Of a stretch of 64,000 nucleotides of DNA, positions 56,352 to 64,000 are shown one piece after another. The translations under genes and the position numbers were made by a program. The stretch is taken from NCBI RefSeq assembly GCF_008086045.1, contig NZ_VSEY01000011.1, forward strand, positions 62,001-126,000, given 5' to 3'. Each line of letters starts with the position of its first letter. Within the stretch, counting starts at the first letter, position 1. The notes beneath the pieces were generated by a model. It worked only from the letters and a program-made list of their open reading frames with translations, was not told the DNA's origin and did not search any database. This stretch comes from Nonomuraea sp. PA05. Lineage in GTDB: Bacteria; Actinomycetota; Actinomycetes; Streptosporangiales; Streptosporangiaceae.

Positions 56352-57380
56352 CTAGGCGCGCGGTACCGCGGGGACCCAGAACTCCACCGTGGTGCCCGCG
56401 CCGGGCGGCCCGTCGATGGTCCACCACCCGCCGGCCGCCTCCGCCCGCTCCCGCATCTCGGCCAGCCCGTAGTGCATGGCCTCGCCGTCCTTGGCGGCCA
56501 GGCCCGCGCCGTCGTCGCGGACGCGGACGTGCACGCCCCGGTCGAGCGAGGCCAGCTCCACGACGACCCGGCTCGCCCCGGCGTGCTTGCGGACGTTGGT
56601 CAGCGCCTCCTGGCAGATGCGGTAGACGGTCACGGCGGCCTCGTAGGGCGGCTCGGCGTCCAGGCGGCCGCTCAGCTCGAAGGCCAGGCCGTCACCCGGC
56701 ATCAGCTCCCGCAGGTAGTCGTTCAGACTGGCCATCAGTCCCCCGGCCGGCGGGTGCAGGTCGAAGGCCAGTTCGCGCAGGCGGCCCACGGCACCGTCCA
56801 CGACGCCGCCGAGCGCCCGCACCACGCCGGCGTACTCCTCGGGCAGTTCCTGGCCCCACAGGCGTAGCCGCATCCCGACGTTGATCATTGACTGGATGGT
56901 GTCGTCGTGCACGTCGGAGGCGATGCGCCTGCGCTCCCGCTCCTGCGCCTGGACGAGGCGGGCCAGCAGCATGCCGCGCTCGTCGAGGGCTCTGGCCATG
57001 CTGCGCCGCTCGGTCAGGTCGCGGGTCACCTTGCCGTATCCGCGCAGGCCGCCCCTCTCGTCGTACAGGGCGGTGAGGGTCACGCTTGCCCAGAAGCGGG
57101 TGCCGTCCTTGCGCACCCGCCAGCCTTCCTCCTCCCACCGGCCGTCGGCGGCGGCCGCCCGGAGGCCGGCGGCGGGTGTGCCGCGCTCGATCGCCTCGGG
57201 CGGGTAGAAAACCGAGAAGTGGGTGCCGATGATCTCGTCGGCCGTGTATCCCTTGATACGTTCGGCCCCGAGGTTCCAGCTCACGATCACGCCGCGGGGA
57301 TCGAGCATGAAGATGGCGTAGTCGCGGATGCTCTGGACGAGCAGCCGCATATCCTCCCGCGAGGGATCGTGCTCGGGCAT
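56352..57380 (-). CDS. PAS-domain NarL-type histidine kinase
   Basis: 342 residues from ATG 57380 (CAAGG upstream; GTG 57395 would add 5). PAS domain at residues 10-130 (SWNLGAERIKGYTADEIIGTHF), with the FYPPE segment seen in many soluble sensors, a PAC tail, a HisKA_3 box (ERRRIASDVHDDTIQSM) and a HATPase (NVRKHAGASR, VRDDGAGL). No membrane segment; it senses a cytoplasmic signal, possibly redox. Its probable partner is the LuxR-type regulator at 57988-58632, with the small ATPase in between. Confidence 0.85.
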   Translation of the reverse strand: MPEHDPSREDMRLLVQSIRDYAIFMLDPRGVIVSWNLGAERIKGYTADEIIGTHFSVFYPPEAIERGTPAAGLRAAAADGRWEEEGWRVRKDGTRFWASVTLTALYDERGGLRGYGKVTRDLTERRSMARALDERGMLLARLVQAQERERRRIASDVHDDTIQSMINVGMRLRLWGQELPEEYAGVVRALGGVVDGAVGRLRELAFDLHPPAGGLMASLNDYLRELMPGDGLAFELSGRLDAEPPYEAAVTVYRICQEALTNVRKHAGASRVVVELASLDRGVHVRVRDDGAGLAAKDGEAMHYGLAEMRERAEAAGGWWTIDGPPGAGTTVEFWVPAVPRA

Positions 57381-57427
57381 ACCGCAGCCTTGCACGACAT
57401 GAGCGCAGAGCCAAACCCGATCAACGC

Positions 57428-57463
57428 AGAGCCACCGTGAGAGCCACTGTGAGAGCCACCGTG
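57428..57463 (-). repeat. 12-bp tandem repeat, three copies, intergenic
   Basis: AGAGCCACCGTG, AGAGCCACTGTG and AGAGCCACCGTG, just upstream of the kinase gene and downstream of the ATPase. Same size class as the 12-bp repeat at 25006. Confidence 0.75.
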
Positions 57464-57473
57464 CCGGGCCCTC

Positions 57474-57893
57474 TCACGCTTCGGACGGCCGCACCTGAAG
57501 CGGGGCAAGCCGGGCGGCCAGCTCGCACCACACCACCTTGCCGTCCTGACCGGGCGAGATGCCCCATCCGGTGGACAGCAGCCGGACGACGTGCAGCCCC
57601 CACCCGTTCAACGGCCCCGGTTCACGGGTCTCGGGCAGCGCCACGCCGGTGTCGCCCACCTCGATCCGCACCTGCGACGTGCTCGCTCTGACGCGTAACG
57701 CCGGCGGGCCGTCCCCGTGGACGAGCGCGTTCGTCACCAACTCGGACACGACGAGCAGGACGTCCTCGTGACGCCCTTGGTAATCGCACTCCTTCAGGAC
57801 CGTTCCCGCCAGGCGGCGTGCCACCGTGATGCTGCCCATTTCCTCCGGCAACTTGGTGTCCACCTGGTAACGCTCGGCCTCCTCACCTTCCAC
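57474..57893 (-). CDS. Anti-sigma-factor-type histidine kinase-like ATPase
   Basis: 139 residues, GTG 57893. Single HATPase_c_2 domain: N-box VSELVTNALVHG, G-box GDTGVALPE, and GWGLHVVRLLSTGWG. This is the RsbW/SpoIIAB-like fold widespread in Streptomyces, which bind sigma factors or phosphorylate STAS anti-anti-sigma proteins. No STAS or sigma gene adjoins. Location between the two-component genes suggests a shared signal. Confidence 0.85.
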   Translation of the reverse strand: MEGEEAERYQVDTKLPEEMGSITVARRLAGTVLKECDYQGRHEDVLLVVSELVTNALVHGDGPPALRVRASTSQVRIEVGDTGVALPETREPGPLNGWGLHVVRLLSTGWGISPGQDGKVVWCELAARLAPLQVRPSEA

Positions 57894-57987
57894 GCATCTA
57901 CTCTCGGGGAGCCGCGTAGCTGGTCACGAGACGCAAGCGCCTCATGACATCTGATGCAGCTATGGGACCCGGACTAGTACAAATGCG

Positions 57988-58632
57988 TCAATCCAACAAT
58001 CCGTCGCGGCGGGCGAGGGCCACCGCTTCCAGTTTCGAGCGGGCGCCCAGCTTCTCCAGCACGTGCTGGACGTGGTTGCGCGCCGTGTTGCGGGCCACGC
58101 CCAGCCGGTCGCTGATCTCGTACGTGCTGGCGCCCTCCGCCAGGAGCAGCAGCGTCTCGCGCTCACGGGCGGTCAGCGCCGAGCCCACGTGACCCGCGCG
58201 GCCGGTCAGCCGGTCGAGCACGCCGGGCAGCAGGCCGGGCGCGAAGACCACCCCGCCGGCGGCCACCTCCCGCACCGCCGACTCCAGCTCGCCCAGCCGC
58301 GACGACTTCACCACCAGCCCCGCCCCACCGGCCGCCACCACCCTGGCGGCCACGGACGCGGTCGCCTCGCCGGTCAGCACCAGCACCCGCGCCCTCGGCG
58401 CCACCGCCGCCAGCCGGCCGATCGCGGCCACGCCGTCGCCGTCGGGCAGCCTGCGGTCGAGCACGACGACGTCGGGCTGGCACCTGCCGGTGTCGGCCAG
58501 TGCTCCGGCGATGCTCCCGGACTGCGCGACCACCTCGATGTCGGGCGCCCTGCCCAGCGCCAGGCCGATGGCCTCCGCCACCATGGCGTGATCTTCCACG
58601 AGAACCAGCCGGATCGGAGCGGCGGTCGGCAT
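57988..58632 (-). CDS. NarL/LuxR-family response regulator
   Basis: 214 residues from ATG 58632 (AAGGGA upstream); a longer frame to 58722 looks non-coding. Receiver with E13-D14 and phospho-acceptor D59 (VVVLDRRLPDGDG), Lys in VVKSS, and a C-terminal LuxR HTH (LTARERETLLLLAEGASTYE, then VARNTARNHVQHVLEKLGA). Probable partner of the PAS kinase at 56352-57380. Transcribed first in a three-gene minus-strand set. Confidence 0.85.
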   Translation of the reverse strand: MPTAAPIRLVLVEDHAMVAEAIGLALGRAPDIEVVAQSGSIAGALADTGRCQPDVVVLDRRLPDGDGVAAIGRLAAVAPRARVLVLTGEATASVAARVVAAGGAGLVVKSSRLGELESAVREVAAGGVVFAPGLLPGVLDRLTGRAGHVGSALTARERETLLLLAEGASTYEISDRLGVARNTARNHVQHVLEKLGARSKLEAVALARRDGLLD

Positions 58633-58736
58633 GGTGCGTAGTCCCTTGGGGGTCGCTGAGTCGGTGGCGGGTGCCTGTGCTGCTGCCTCGCCGTGGTCCG
58701 GGCACCTAGAGCAGTCTTGCACGTGCGGTGCGTACG

Positions 58737-58761
58737 CCGCAGGTCACTGTCACACCTGCGG
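58737..58761. promoter_or_regulatory. Inverted repeat CCGCAGGT-N9-ACCTGCGG
   Basis: A perfect 8-bp inverted repeat in the divergent region between the response regulator and khtT. A second one, GCCCA-AA-TGGGC, follows at 58781-58792. Candidate operators for the LuxR regulator or a stem-loop in either leader. Confidence 0.4.
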
Positions 58762-58901
58762 TGCTGCTGAAGCCTGCCGAGCCCAAATGGGCCGAAAGTG
58801 ACACATACACCTCCTCACTACCACCAATTGGCCTATGACTGACCGGGTCATTACGTTGGTAGGGTTGTCCGGAAATGTGCGGATCTGGACGGGTGGGTTA
58901 G

Positions 58902-59384
58902 GTGGAGGTCGAACAAACAGCACTGCCGGGAATCGGACTACGACACGACTTCACCACCCGAAAAGGACAACGGGTCGGCGTCGTGTCCCACCGCACCGGC
59001 CGCCGGGACCTGGTGATTTACGACAAGGAAGACCCGGACGCCGTCTGCCAGACGGTCAAGCTCAACGACGAGGAGGCCGACGCCCTGGCCGAGCTGCTGG
59101 GCGCGCCCCGGATCGTCGCCCGGCTCAACCAGCTCCACCAGCAGGTCGAAGGCCTGGTCAGCGTGCAGCTCCCGATCCCGGCCGGCTCCCCCTACGCGGG
59201 CCGCCCGATGGGGGACGCGCGCGTGCGGACGCGTACCAGCGCCTCCATCGTCGCGGTGGTGCGCGCCGGGCAGGTGTTCGCCAGCCCGGGGCCCGAATTC
59301 CCCTTCGCCGCCGGTGACGTCGTGGTCGTCGTGGGCAGCGAGGAGAGCACCGCAGAGGTCGCCGACATCCTGGCGAACGGGTAG
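58902..59384 (+). CDS. TrkA-C (RCK-C) domain regulatory subunit, KhtT-like
   Basis: 160 residues, GTG 58902. N-terminal part of about 70 residues (LPGIGLRHDFTTRKGQRVGV, as in KhtT), then an RCK-C/TrkA-C domain (LVSVQLPIPAGSPYAGRPMG) that in KhtT binds cyclic di-AMP or senses pH and switches the antiporter. The stop is eight bases before the antiporter start. It is soluble. Confidence 0.82.
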   Translation: MEVEQTALPGIGLRHDFTTRKGQRVGVVSHRTGRRDLVIYDKEDPDAVCQTVKLNDEEADALAELLGAPRIVARLNQLHQQVEGLVSVQLPIPAGSPYAGRPMGDARVRTRTSASIVAVVRAGQVFASPGPEFPFAAGDVVVVVGSEESTAEVADILANG

Positions 59385-59392
59385 GGCCGCGG

Positions 59393-60553
59393 GTGCACCA
59401 TACCGCGATCGTCTTCCTCGAGTTCGGTGCTGTCCTCCTAGGCCTGGGAATCCTGGGCGCGCTGGCGTTGCGCGCGGGCATCTCGCCCATCCCGCTCTAC
59501 CTGATAGCCGGTCTCGCGTTCGGCACCGGCGGCGTGCTGCCGCTGGCCACGAGCACGGACTTCCTCGAAATCGGCTCCGAGCTGGGCGTGGTGCTGCTGC
59601 TGCTCACGCTCGGCCTCGAATACAACGCGGACGAGCTGGTCACGAGCCTGACGGGCAACGCCCGCGCCGGCATCGTGGACCTCGTGCTCAACGCCGCCCC
59701 CGGCGCCATCTGCGCGCTCCTGCTCGGCTGGGGGCCCGTCGCGGCCGTGGCGATGGCCGGCGTCACCTACGCCACCTCCTCCGGCATCACCGCCAAGGTG
59801 CTGTCCGACCTGGGGTGGCTCGGTAACCGCGAGACGCCCACGGTGCTGTCGCTGCTGGTGTTCGAGGACCTGACGATGGCCGTCTACCTGCCGGTCCTCA
59901 CCACTCTGCTGGCCGGGCTCAGCTTCGTGCAGGGCGCGATCTCGGTGGGCATCGCGCTGCTCACGGTGAGCGTGGTGCTGGTCGTGGCGTTGCGGTTCGG
60001 ACGCCTCATCGAGGCGTTCGTCTCCAGCCCCAACTCCGAGGTGCTGCTGCTCAAGGTGGTCGGGCTCGCGCTGCTGGTCGCCGGCCTCGCGCAGCAGCTC
60101 CAGGTATCGGCGGCGGTGGGCGCGTTCCTGGTGGGCATCGCCCTGTCGGGCCAGCTCGCCGAGGACGCGCACGCGCTGCTGGCGCCGCTGCGCGACCTGT
60201 TCGCGGCCGTCTTCTTCGTCTTCTTCGGCCTGCAGACCGACCCGAAGGCGATCCTGCCGGTGGCCGGCCTCGCCGCGCTGCTCGCCCTGGTCAGCATGAT
60301 CACCAAGCTGCTGACCGGCATGTACGCGGCCAGACGCGCGGGCATCGCCAAAGCCGGCCAGGCGCGGGCGGGCATCGCGCTCATCCCGCGCGGCGAGTTC
60401 AACATCGTCATCGCCGGCCTGGCCGTCGGCGCGGGCGTGCACCCCGACCTGGGCGCGCTGGCCGCCGCGTACGTGCTCATCCTGGCCGCGTTCGGCCCCC
60501 TGGCGGCCAAGCTGGTGCAGCCGTTCATCACCGCCATCGCCAAGCGCGCCTGA
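59393..60553 (+). CDS. Monovalent cation/proton antiporter, KhtU-like (CPA2)
   Basis: 386 residues, GTG 59393. About twelve membrane segments. CPA2 hallmarks: LLTLGLEYNADEL, GVTYATSSGITAKVL, and ALIPRGEFNIVIAGLA. It exports K+ (or NH4+) in exchange for H+, gated by the KhtT-like protein upstream. It is the second gene of a run khtT-khtU-pentapeptide-beta-helix with gaps of 8, 23 and 67 bases. Confidence 0.88.
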   Translation: MHHTAIVFLEFGAVLLGLGILGALALRAGISPIPLYLIAGLAFGTGGVLPLATSTDFLEIGSELGVVLLLLTLGLEYNADELVTSLTGNARAGIVDLVLNAAPGAICALLLGWGPVAAVAMAGVTYATSSGITAKVLSDLGWLGNRETPTVLSLLVFEDLTMAVYLPVLTTLLAGLSFVQGAISVGIALLTVSVVLVVALRFGRLIEAFVSSPNSEVLLLKVVGLALLVAGLAQQLQVSAAVGAFLVGIALSGQLAEDAHALLAPLRDLFAAVFFVFFGLQTDPKAILPVAGLAALLALVSMITKLLTGMYAARRAGIAKAGQARAGIALIPRGEFNIVIAGLAVGAGVHPDLGALAAAYVLILAAFGPLAAKLVQPFITAIAKRA

Positions 60554-60576
60554 GCGTGATCCGCTAGTTTGTTCGC

Positions 60577-61194
60577 ATGGCAGAGCGCAGGCACGGCGTC
60601 CCGGCGCCGCCCACCGAGACGACGATCAGGTCCGCCGACTGGGACGGCCGCGAGATCTCCGGCGAGCGGCACCACCGGGTGCTGTTCCAGGACGTGGACA
60701 TGACCGAGCTGGTCGACCACGGCTCGTCGTTCGAGGAGTGCCAGTTCAGGAACGTGCGCTTCAACGTGTCCACGCACACCGACGCGCGCTTCCTGAACTG
60801 CGTGTTCTCGCGCTGCTCGCTCTTCGACGCGACGTTCGAGAGCTGCAAGCTGACGGGCAGCGTGTTCGAGGGCTGCACGTTCGGGCTGCTCAAGGTGGAC
60901 GGGGGCGACTGGTCCTACGTCGGGCTGGCCGGCGCCGACCTGCGCGGCAGCACCTTCCGCGGCGTCCGGCTGCGCGAGGCCGATCTTTCCGGGGTCCGGC
61001 TGGAGGGGGCCGAGCTGCGGCGGGCCGATCTTTCCGGGGCGTGGCTGCGTGAGGCCGATCTGACCCGGTGTGACCTGCGCGGCAGCGATCTGAGCACGCT
61101 GGATCCGCGTGAGGTGACGCTCGCGGGGGCGATCATCGACCCGTTCCAGGCGACGCTGGTGGCGGGCGCGCTGGGCTTCGACGTACGGGACTGA
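60577..61194 (+). CDS. Pentapeptide-repeat protein
   Basis: 205 residues, ATG 60577, 23 bases after the antiporter. From about residue 35, A(D/N)LxX-type pentapeptides build a right-handed quadrilateral beta-helix (ADLRGSTFRGVRLREADLSG, repeated). The N-terminal part has Cys/Phe-rich turns (CQFRNVRF, CVFSRC, CTFG), like MfpA/Qnr-type DNA-mimic proteins that bind gyrase. It has no signal peptide. Whether it binds gyrase or a channel subunit is unknown. Confidence 0.85.
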   Translation: MAERRHGVPAPPTETTIRSADWDGREISGERHHRVLFQDVDMTELVDHGSSFEECQFRNVRFNVSTHTDARFLNCVFSRCSLFDATFESCKLTGSVFEGCTFGLLKVDGGDWSYVGLAGADLRGSTFRGVRLREADLSGVRLEGAELRRADLSGAWLREADLTRCDLRGSDLSTLDPREVTLAGAIIDPFQATLVAGALGFDVRD

Positions 61195-61261
61195 CGGCAC
61201 TTTCCGGCCCGCACGGGTACGCGCGCCCCGGGGAGTGCGTGCCGTGCACGAGGATGTCCAT

Positions 61262-63166
61262 GTGCCGAACGCCGAACTCACCGCCGCCGAACAGGCCGTG
61301 GCCACCGCCATCCGCCGCGGCCAGGACGTGGACCTGCGCTCGGGCGACCCCGTCCACGACTCCCCGGCCAACGCCGCCGCCTGGGGCGCCGAGCGCGGCA
61401 TCCGGGCGGAGGTGCTGGCGGAGCTGCTGCTCGGCGAGTACACCGGCCCGGCGGACAAACCGGCCCTGCGCCTGTCCGGAGCACGCATCACCGGGCTGTT
61501 ACACCTGGCGTTCAGCGAGGTGGACCTGCCGGTCACCTTCCGCGACTGCGCCTTCGACGAGACCCCCGACCTGTACCAGGCCCGCACCCGCTTCCTCAGC
61601 TTCGCCGGCTGCTCCCTGCCTGGCCTGATCGGCTCCAACCTCCAGGTCGAGGGCGACCTGCGGCTGGCCGGCTGCCACGTCACCGGCGAGCTGCGCCTGC
61701 GCAGCGCCCGCATCAGCAGCAACTTCTCGCTGAACGGCGCCCACCTGGAGCCCGCCGCCGGGGCCGCGCTCAACGCCGAGCACCTCGACGTCGGCAGCAA
61801 CCTGCTGGCCCGCGACGGGTTCCGCTGCGACGGCGAGATCATCCTCACCGCCGCCAGGATCGGCGCGGCGGTGAACTTCGAGGGCGCCCGGCTCAGCGCC
61901 CCCGGCGGGCTGGCGTTCGGCGGCTCGAACCTGGTCGTCCCGGTGGGCCTGTTCGCGCGGGCGATGACCGTGGAGGGCGAGGTGTCGTTCCGCTTCGCCC
62001 GCGTCTCCGGCCCGCTCACCCTGCGCGGCTCCGTGCTGCGCAACCCCGGCGGGCTCGCCCTGCACGGCGGCGGGCTGAACGCCGAGGCCGGCCTGTACCT
62101 GTCGCGGATCGAGACCGAGGGCACCGTCTGGCTGGAGGGCGCCGCCGTCGGCCGCACGCTCAACCTGGACGGCGCGCGCCTGCGCGCCCCTGGCGGCGTG
62201 GCCCTGCGCGGCGACCGCCTCGCCGTGGACGGCGCGCTGCTGGCCCGCGAGGGGATGTCGGCCGAGGGCGAGATCAGCCTGACCGACGCCTCGGTGTCCG
62301 GCCCCGCCCACTTCACGGGCGCCACGCTGGTCAACCCGGGCGGCGCCGCCCTGTCGGCGAACGGCATCACGGTCGGCAAGGTGCTCAACCTCTGCGAGGG
62401 CTTCTCGGCTCAGGGCCGGATCCGGCTGACGTACGCGCAGATCGGCAGCCGCCTGTGCTTCGACGACGCCACGCTGGAGGCGCCCGGCGGCAAGGCCCTC
62501 ACCTGCCGCCGCCTGGAGGTGCGCGAGCTGGCCATGCGGACGGCCAAGCCGGTGCGGGGCGCGGTGGACCTGCGGCACGCCCGGATCGGCGTCCTCCAGG
62601 ACGACGCCGCCGTGTGGCCGGACGAGCTGTGCATGGACGGGCTGTCGTACGAGGTGCTGGAGCCCATGCTGCCCGCCGCCGAACGGCTCGCCTGGCTGCG
62701 CCGCGACCCCGAAGGGTACCTGCCGAACGCGTACGAGCAGCTCGCCGCCATGTACCGGCGGCTCGGCAGCGAGGCCGACGCCCGCGCCACCCTCCTCGCC
62801 GGGCAACAGCAACGCCGCGACACCCTGCCCGGATACGCCCGCTTCTGGGGTCACCTCCAGGACGCCACCGTCGGCTACGGCTTCCGCCCGCTGCGGGCGG
62901 CGGCCTGGCTGGTGGCGCTTCTGGCGGTGGGCACCGTGGTGTTCCAGATCGTCCAGCCGCCGGCGCTGAAACGCGGGGAGGCGCCGGACTTCAACGCGTT
63001 CATGTACAGCCTCGACCTGCTGCTGCCGATCATCGACTTCGGGCAGGAGAAGGCGTTCAACCCGGGTGGGGGGACGCAGTGGCTGGCGTACGGGCTGATC
63101 GCGGCGGGGTGGGTGCTGGCCACCACGATCGCCGCCGGGTTGACCCGGACGTTGCGTCGCGCCTGA
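61262..63166 (+). CDS. Large beta-helix membrane protein (annotated elsewhere as membrane-associated oxidoreductase)
   Basis: 634 residues from GTG 61262 (GAGGA eight bases upstream; GTG 61235 is an alternative). Residues about 60-460 repeat a 30-35 residue unit of the type RLSAPGG-L-LxGxxLxVxxGLxxRxxxxEGExxLxxAxVxG, which predicts a long right-handed beta-helix. A helical segment (YEQLAAMYRRLGSEADAR) and two C-terminal membrane helices (LRAAAWLVALLAVGTVV; WLAYGLIAAGWVLATTIAAG) follow. No nucleotide-binding or redox motif supports the usual oxidoreductase name. In the same run as khtTU and the pentapeptide protein. Confidence 0.75.
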   Translation: MPNAELTAAEQAVATAIRRGQDVDLRSGDPVHDSPANAAAWGAERGIRAEVLAELLLGEYTGPADKPALRLSGARITGLLHLAFSEVDLPVTFRDCAFDETPDLYQARTRFLSFAGCSLPGLIGSNLQVEGDLRLAGCHVTGELRLRSARISSNFSLNGAHLEPAAGAALNAEHLDVGSNLLARDGFRCDGEIILTAARIGAAVNFEGARLSAPGGLAFGGSNLVVPVGLFARAMTVEGEVSFRFARVSGPLTLRGSVLRNPGGLALHGGGLNAEAGLYLSRIETEGTVWLEGAAVGRTLNLDGARLRAPGGVALRGDRLAVDGALLAREGMSAEGEISLTDASVSGPAHFTGATLVNPGGAALSANGITVGKVLNLCEGFSAQGRIRLTYAQIGSRLCFDDATLEAPGGKALTCRRLEVRELAMRTAKPVRGAVDLRHARIGVLQDDAAVWPDELCMDGLSYEVLEPMLPAAERLAWLRRDPEGYLPNAYEQLAAMYRRLGSEADARATLLAGQQQRRDTLPGYARFWGHLQDATVGYGFRPLRAAAWLVALLAVGTVVFQIVQPPALKRGEAPDFNAFMYSLDLLLPIIDFGQEKAFNPGGGTQWLAYGLIAAGWVLATTIAAGLTRTLRRA

Positions 63167-63252
63167 GCGGCATCTCAGAGCAGGAGGTTGACGACGATCG
63201 TCAGGAGCACCGACAGTGCCTCAAGCGGAGCGATGCCCGGGCGGCGCCGCGC

Positions 63253-64000
63253 TCAGGCGCTGACGGCGCGCAGGGCGCCCGGGTGGCGGCCGGTGAGGTG
63301 GTCGAGGGCGGTGGCCGTGGCGGCGTCGGCGGGCAGGTAGACGAGGATCCGCTGGTCGTCCGCCAGCAGGTCGAGCGGCTCCCGGGTCAGCCGCAGCTCG
63401 CCGGCCCCCGGGTGCGCCATCCGCTGGACGGGCGCCAGGCGCGGCGGCCCCGCCGTGCGCGCCATGCGCTCGGTGAACGCCTCGCCCGCCGCGAACGACA
63501 GCAGGTCGATCAGCTCACCCGCCCACGAGTCGTCGGGCCCCGCCTCGTACTTGAGGGCGGCGGCCTGCTCGTCGGCCACCCTGTCCCAGTCGGGGAAGGC
63601 GATCCTGGCCCGCACGTCGGTGAAGACGTACCGGGTCAGGTTGGGCGGGTCGCCGTCGAGCAGGCCGATGGGGCCGAAGAGGCGCTCGAAGCCGGTGGTG
63701 CGGGCGATCACCTCGCCGAGCCGGTTGAGCAGCGCGGCGGGCGCGGGCTCCAGCCGTTCGAGCAGGGCGCGCACGCTGGGCCGGACGACGCGGGCGGGCG
63801 CCTGACCGGCGGCAGGGCAGAGCGCGATGCCGCCGCTGGTGACCTTGGCGAGGTGGCGCAGGTGCATGCGCTCGTCCGGGGTCATGCGCAGCGCGTCGGC
63901 CAGCGACACGAGCACCTGCACGGACGGGTTGCGGTCGCGGCCCTGCTCCAGCCTGGTCAGGTACTCGACGCTCACCCCCGCCACCGTGGCCAGCTCCGAC
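63253..64000 (-). CDS. MmyB-type XRE-family transcriptional regulator (N-terminus outside window)
   Basis: Partial: the frame is open at base 64000, with SELATVAGVSVEYLTRLEQG at the edge, the second half of an XRE helix-turn-helix. The rest is an MmyB-like ligand-binding domain with PNLTRYVF, FPDWDRVADEQAAALKYEAG and a C-terminal beta-rich part (LVYLPADAATATALDHL). Such regulators often control a neighbouring oxidoreductase or exporter. Transcribed towards the beta-helix gene. Confidence 0.87.
   Translation of the reverse strand, partial: SELATVAGVSVEYLTRLEQGRDRNPSVQVLVSLADALRMTPDERMHLRHLAKVTSGGIALCPAAGQAPARVVRPSVRALLERLEPAPAALLNRLGEVIARTTGFERLFGPIGLLDGDPPNLTRYVFTDVRARIAFPDWDRVADEQAAALKYEAGPDDSWAGELIDLLSFAAGEAFTERMARTAGPPRLAPVQRMAHPGAGELRLTREPLDLLADDQRILVYLPADAATATALDHLTGRHPGALRAVSA

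Noticed and set aside
58633..58901. Possible cyclic di-AMP (ydaO) riboswitch before khtT
   Set aside because: The region has simple inverted repeats but none of the conserved ydaO sequence blocks, and is short for that class.
63175..63252. Hydrophobic sequence (ALSVLLTIVVNLLL) in frame after the stop of the terminal regulator
   Set aside because: No start codon or ribosome-binding site; stop-codon read-through would be needed. Judged chance.

Overview
The window is about 72% GC by eye, uses many GTG starts, ATGA/GTGA gene overlaps and Shine-Dalgarno leaders. It carries families typical of spore-forming filamentous actinobacteria: LAL-type LuxR regulator, PucR, GerW/YtfJ, carbohydrate ABC operons, MmyB-type HTH regulator. 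A member of the Streptosporangiaceae or Streptomycetaceae (for example Nonomuraea-like) fits best; this is inference from gene content, no marker gene was compared. No rRNA, tRNA, CRISPR array, IS element, integrase or phage gene was recognised, so this looks like chromosomal, mainly catabolic and regulatory DNA.

Layout. 1-4264: a divergent GH3 glycosidase / three-gene sugar ABC operon with paired CGAAA..TTTCG operators, then a phosphotransferase (4242-5015). 5125-7445: OmpR-type two-component system. 7564-9053: a bestrophin-like DUF4239 membrane protein and a Pro/Arg-rich surface protein. 9054-9946: a structured intergenic region with a 52-residue ORF and repeated GGGATAACC sites in front of an LAL regulator (9947-12697). 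12773-14994: Na+/H+ antiporter and an orphan protein. 15177-22133: GNAT acetyltransferase plus N-acylamino-acid racemase/MenC-like enolase, facing a minus-strand operon of S9 peptidase, serine hydrolase and PucR regulator. 22317-25009: UDP-glucose dehydrogenase and a divergent, cysteine-free EF-Tu paralogue. 25168-30700: GH2 beta-galactosidase, M20 amidohydrolase and amidohydrolase-2. 30789-38854: a secreted phosphodiester-glycosidase/metallophosphatase fusion, a cytochrome P450 remnant, and two large polytopic membrane proteins. 38945-45198: a malto-oligosaccharide ABC operon divergent from a pullulanase. 45329-48792: small genes including Uma2, VIT-type metal transporter, LysE exporter and cupin. 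48799-56344: GerW-like protein, zwf, pgi, an IlvD/Edd sugar-acid dehydratase and phosphoketolase. 56352-58632: PAS histidine kinase, anti-sigma-type ATPase, LuxR response regulator. 58902-63166: KhtT/KhtU-like cation antiporter followed by two beta-helix proteins. 63253-64000: an MmyB-type HTH regulator that runs off the edge.

How the genes work together. Three sugar-uptake or hydrolysis sets (GH3 plus ABC, GH2, pullulanase plus maltodextrin ABC) feed a central-carbon block (Pgi, G6PDH, sugar-acid dehydratase, phosphoketolase). The acetyltransferase, racemase, M20 deacylase, peptidase and serine hydrolase together suggest salvage of D- or N-acyl amino acids. The most unusual items are the EF-Tu paralogue, which has changes at three residues known from elfamycin-class antibiotic resistance and has no cysteine, and the KhtTU/beta-helix operon. 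Short in-frame 12- and 15-bp tandem repeats recur across the window.
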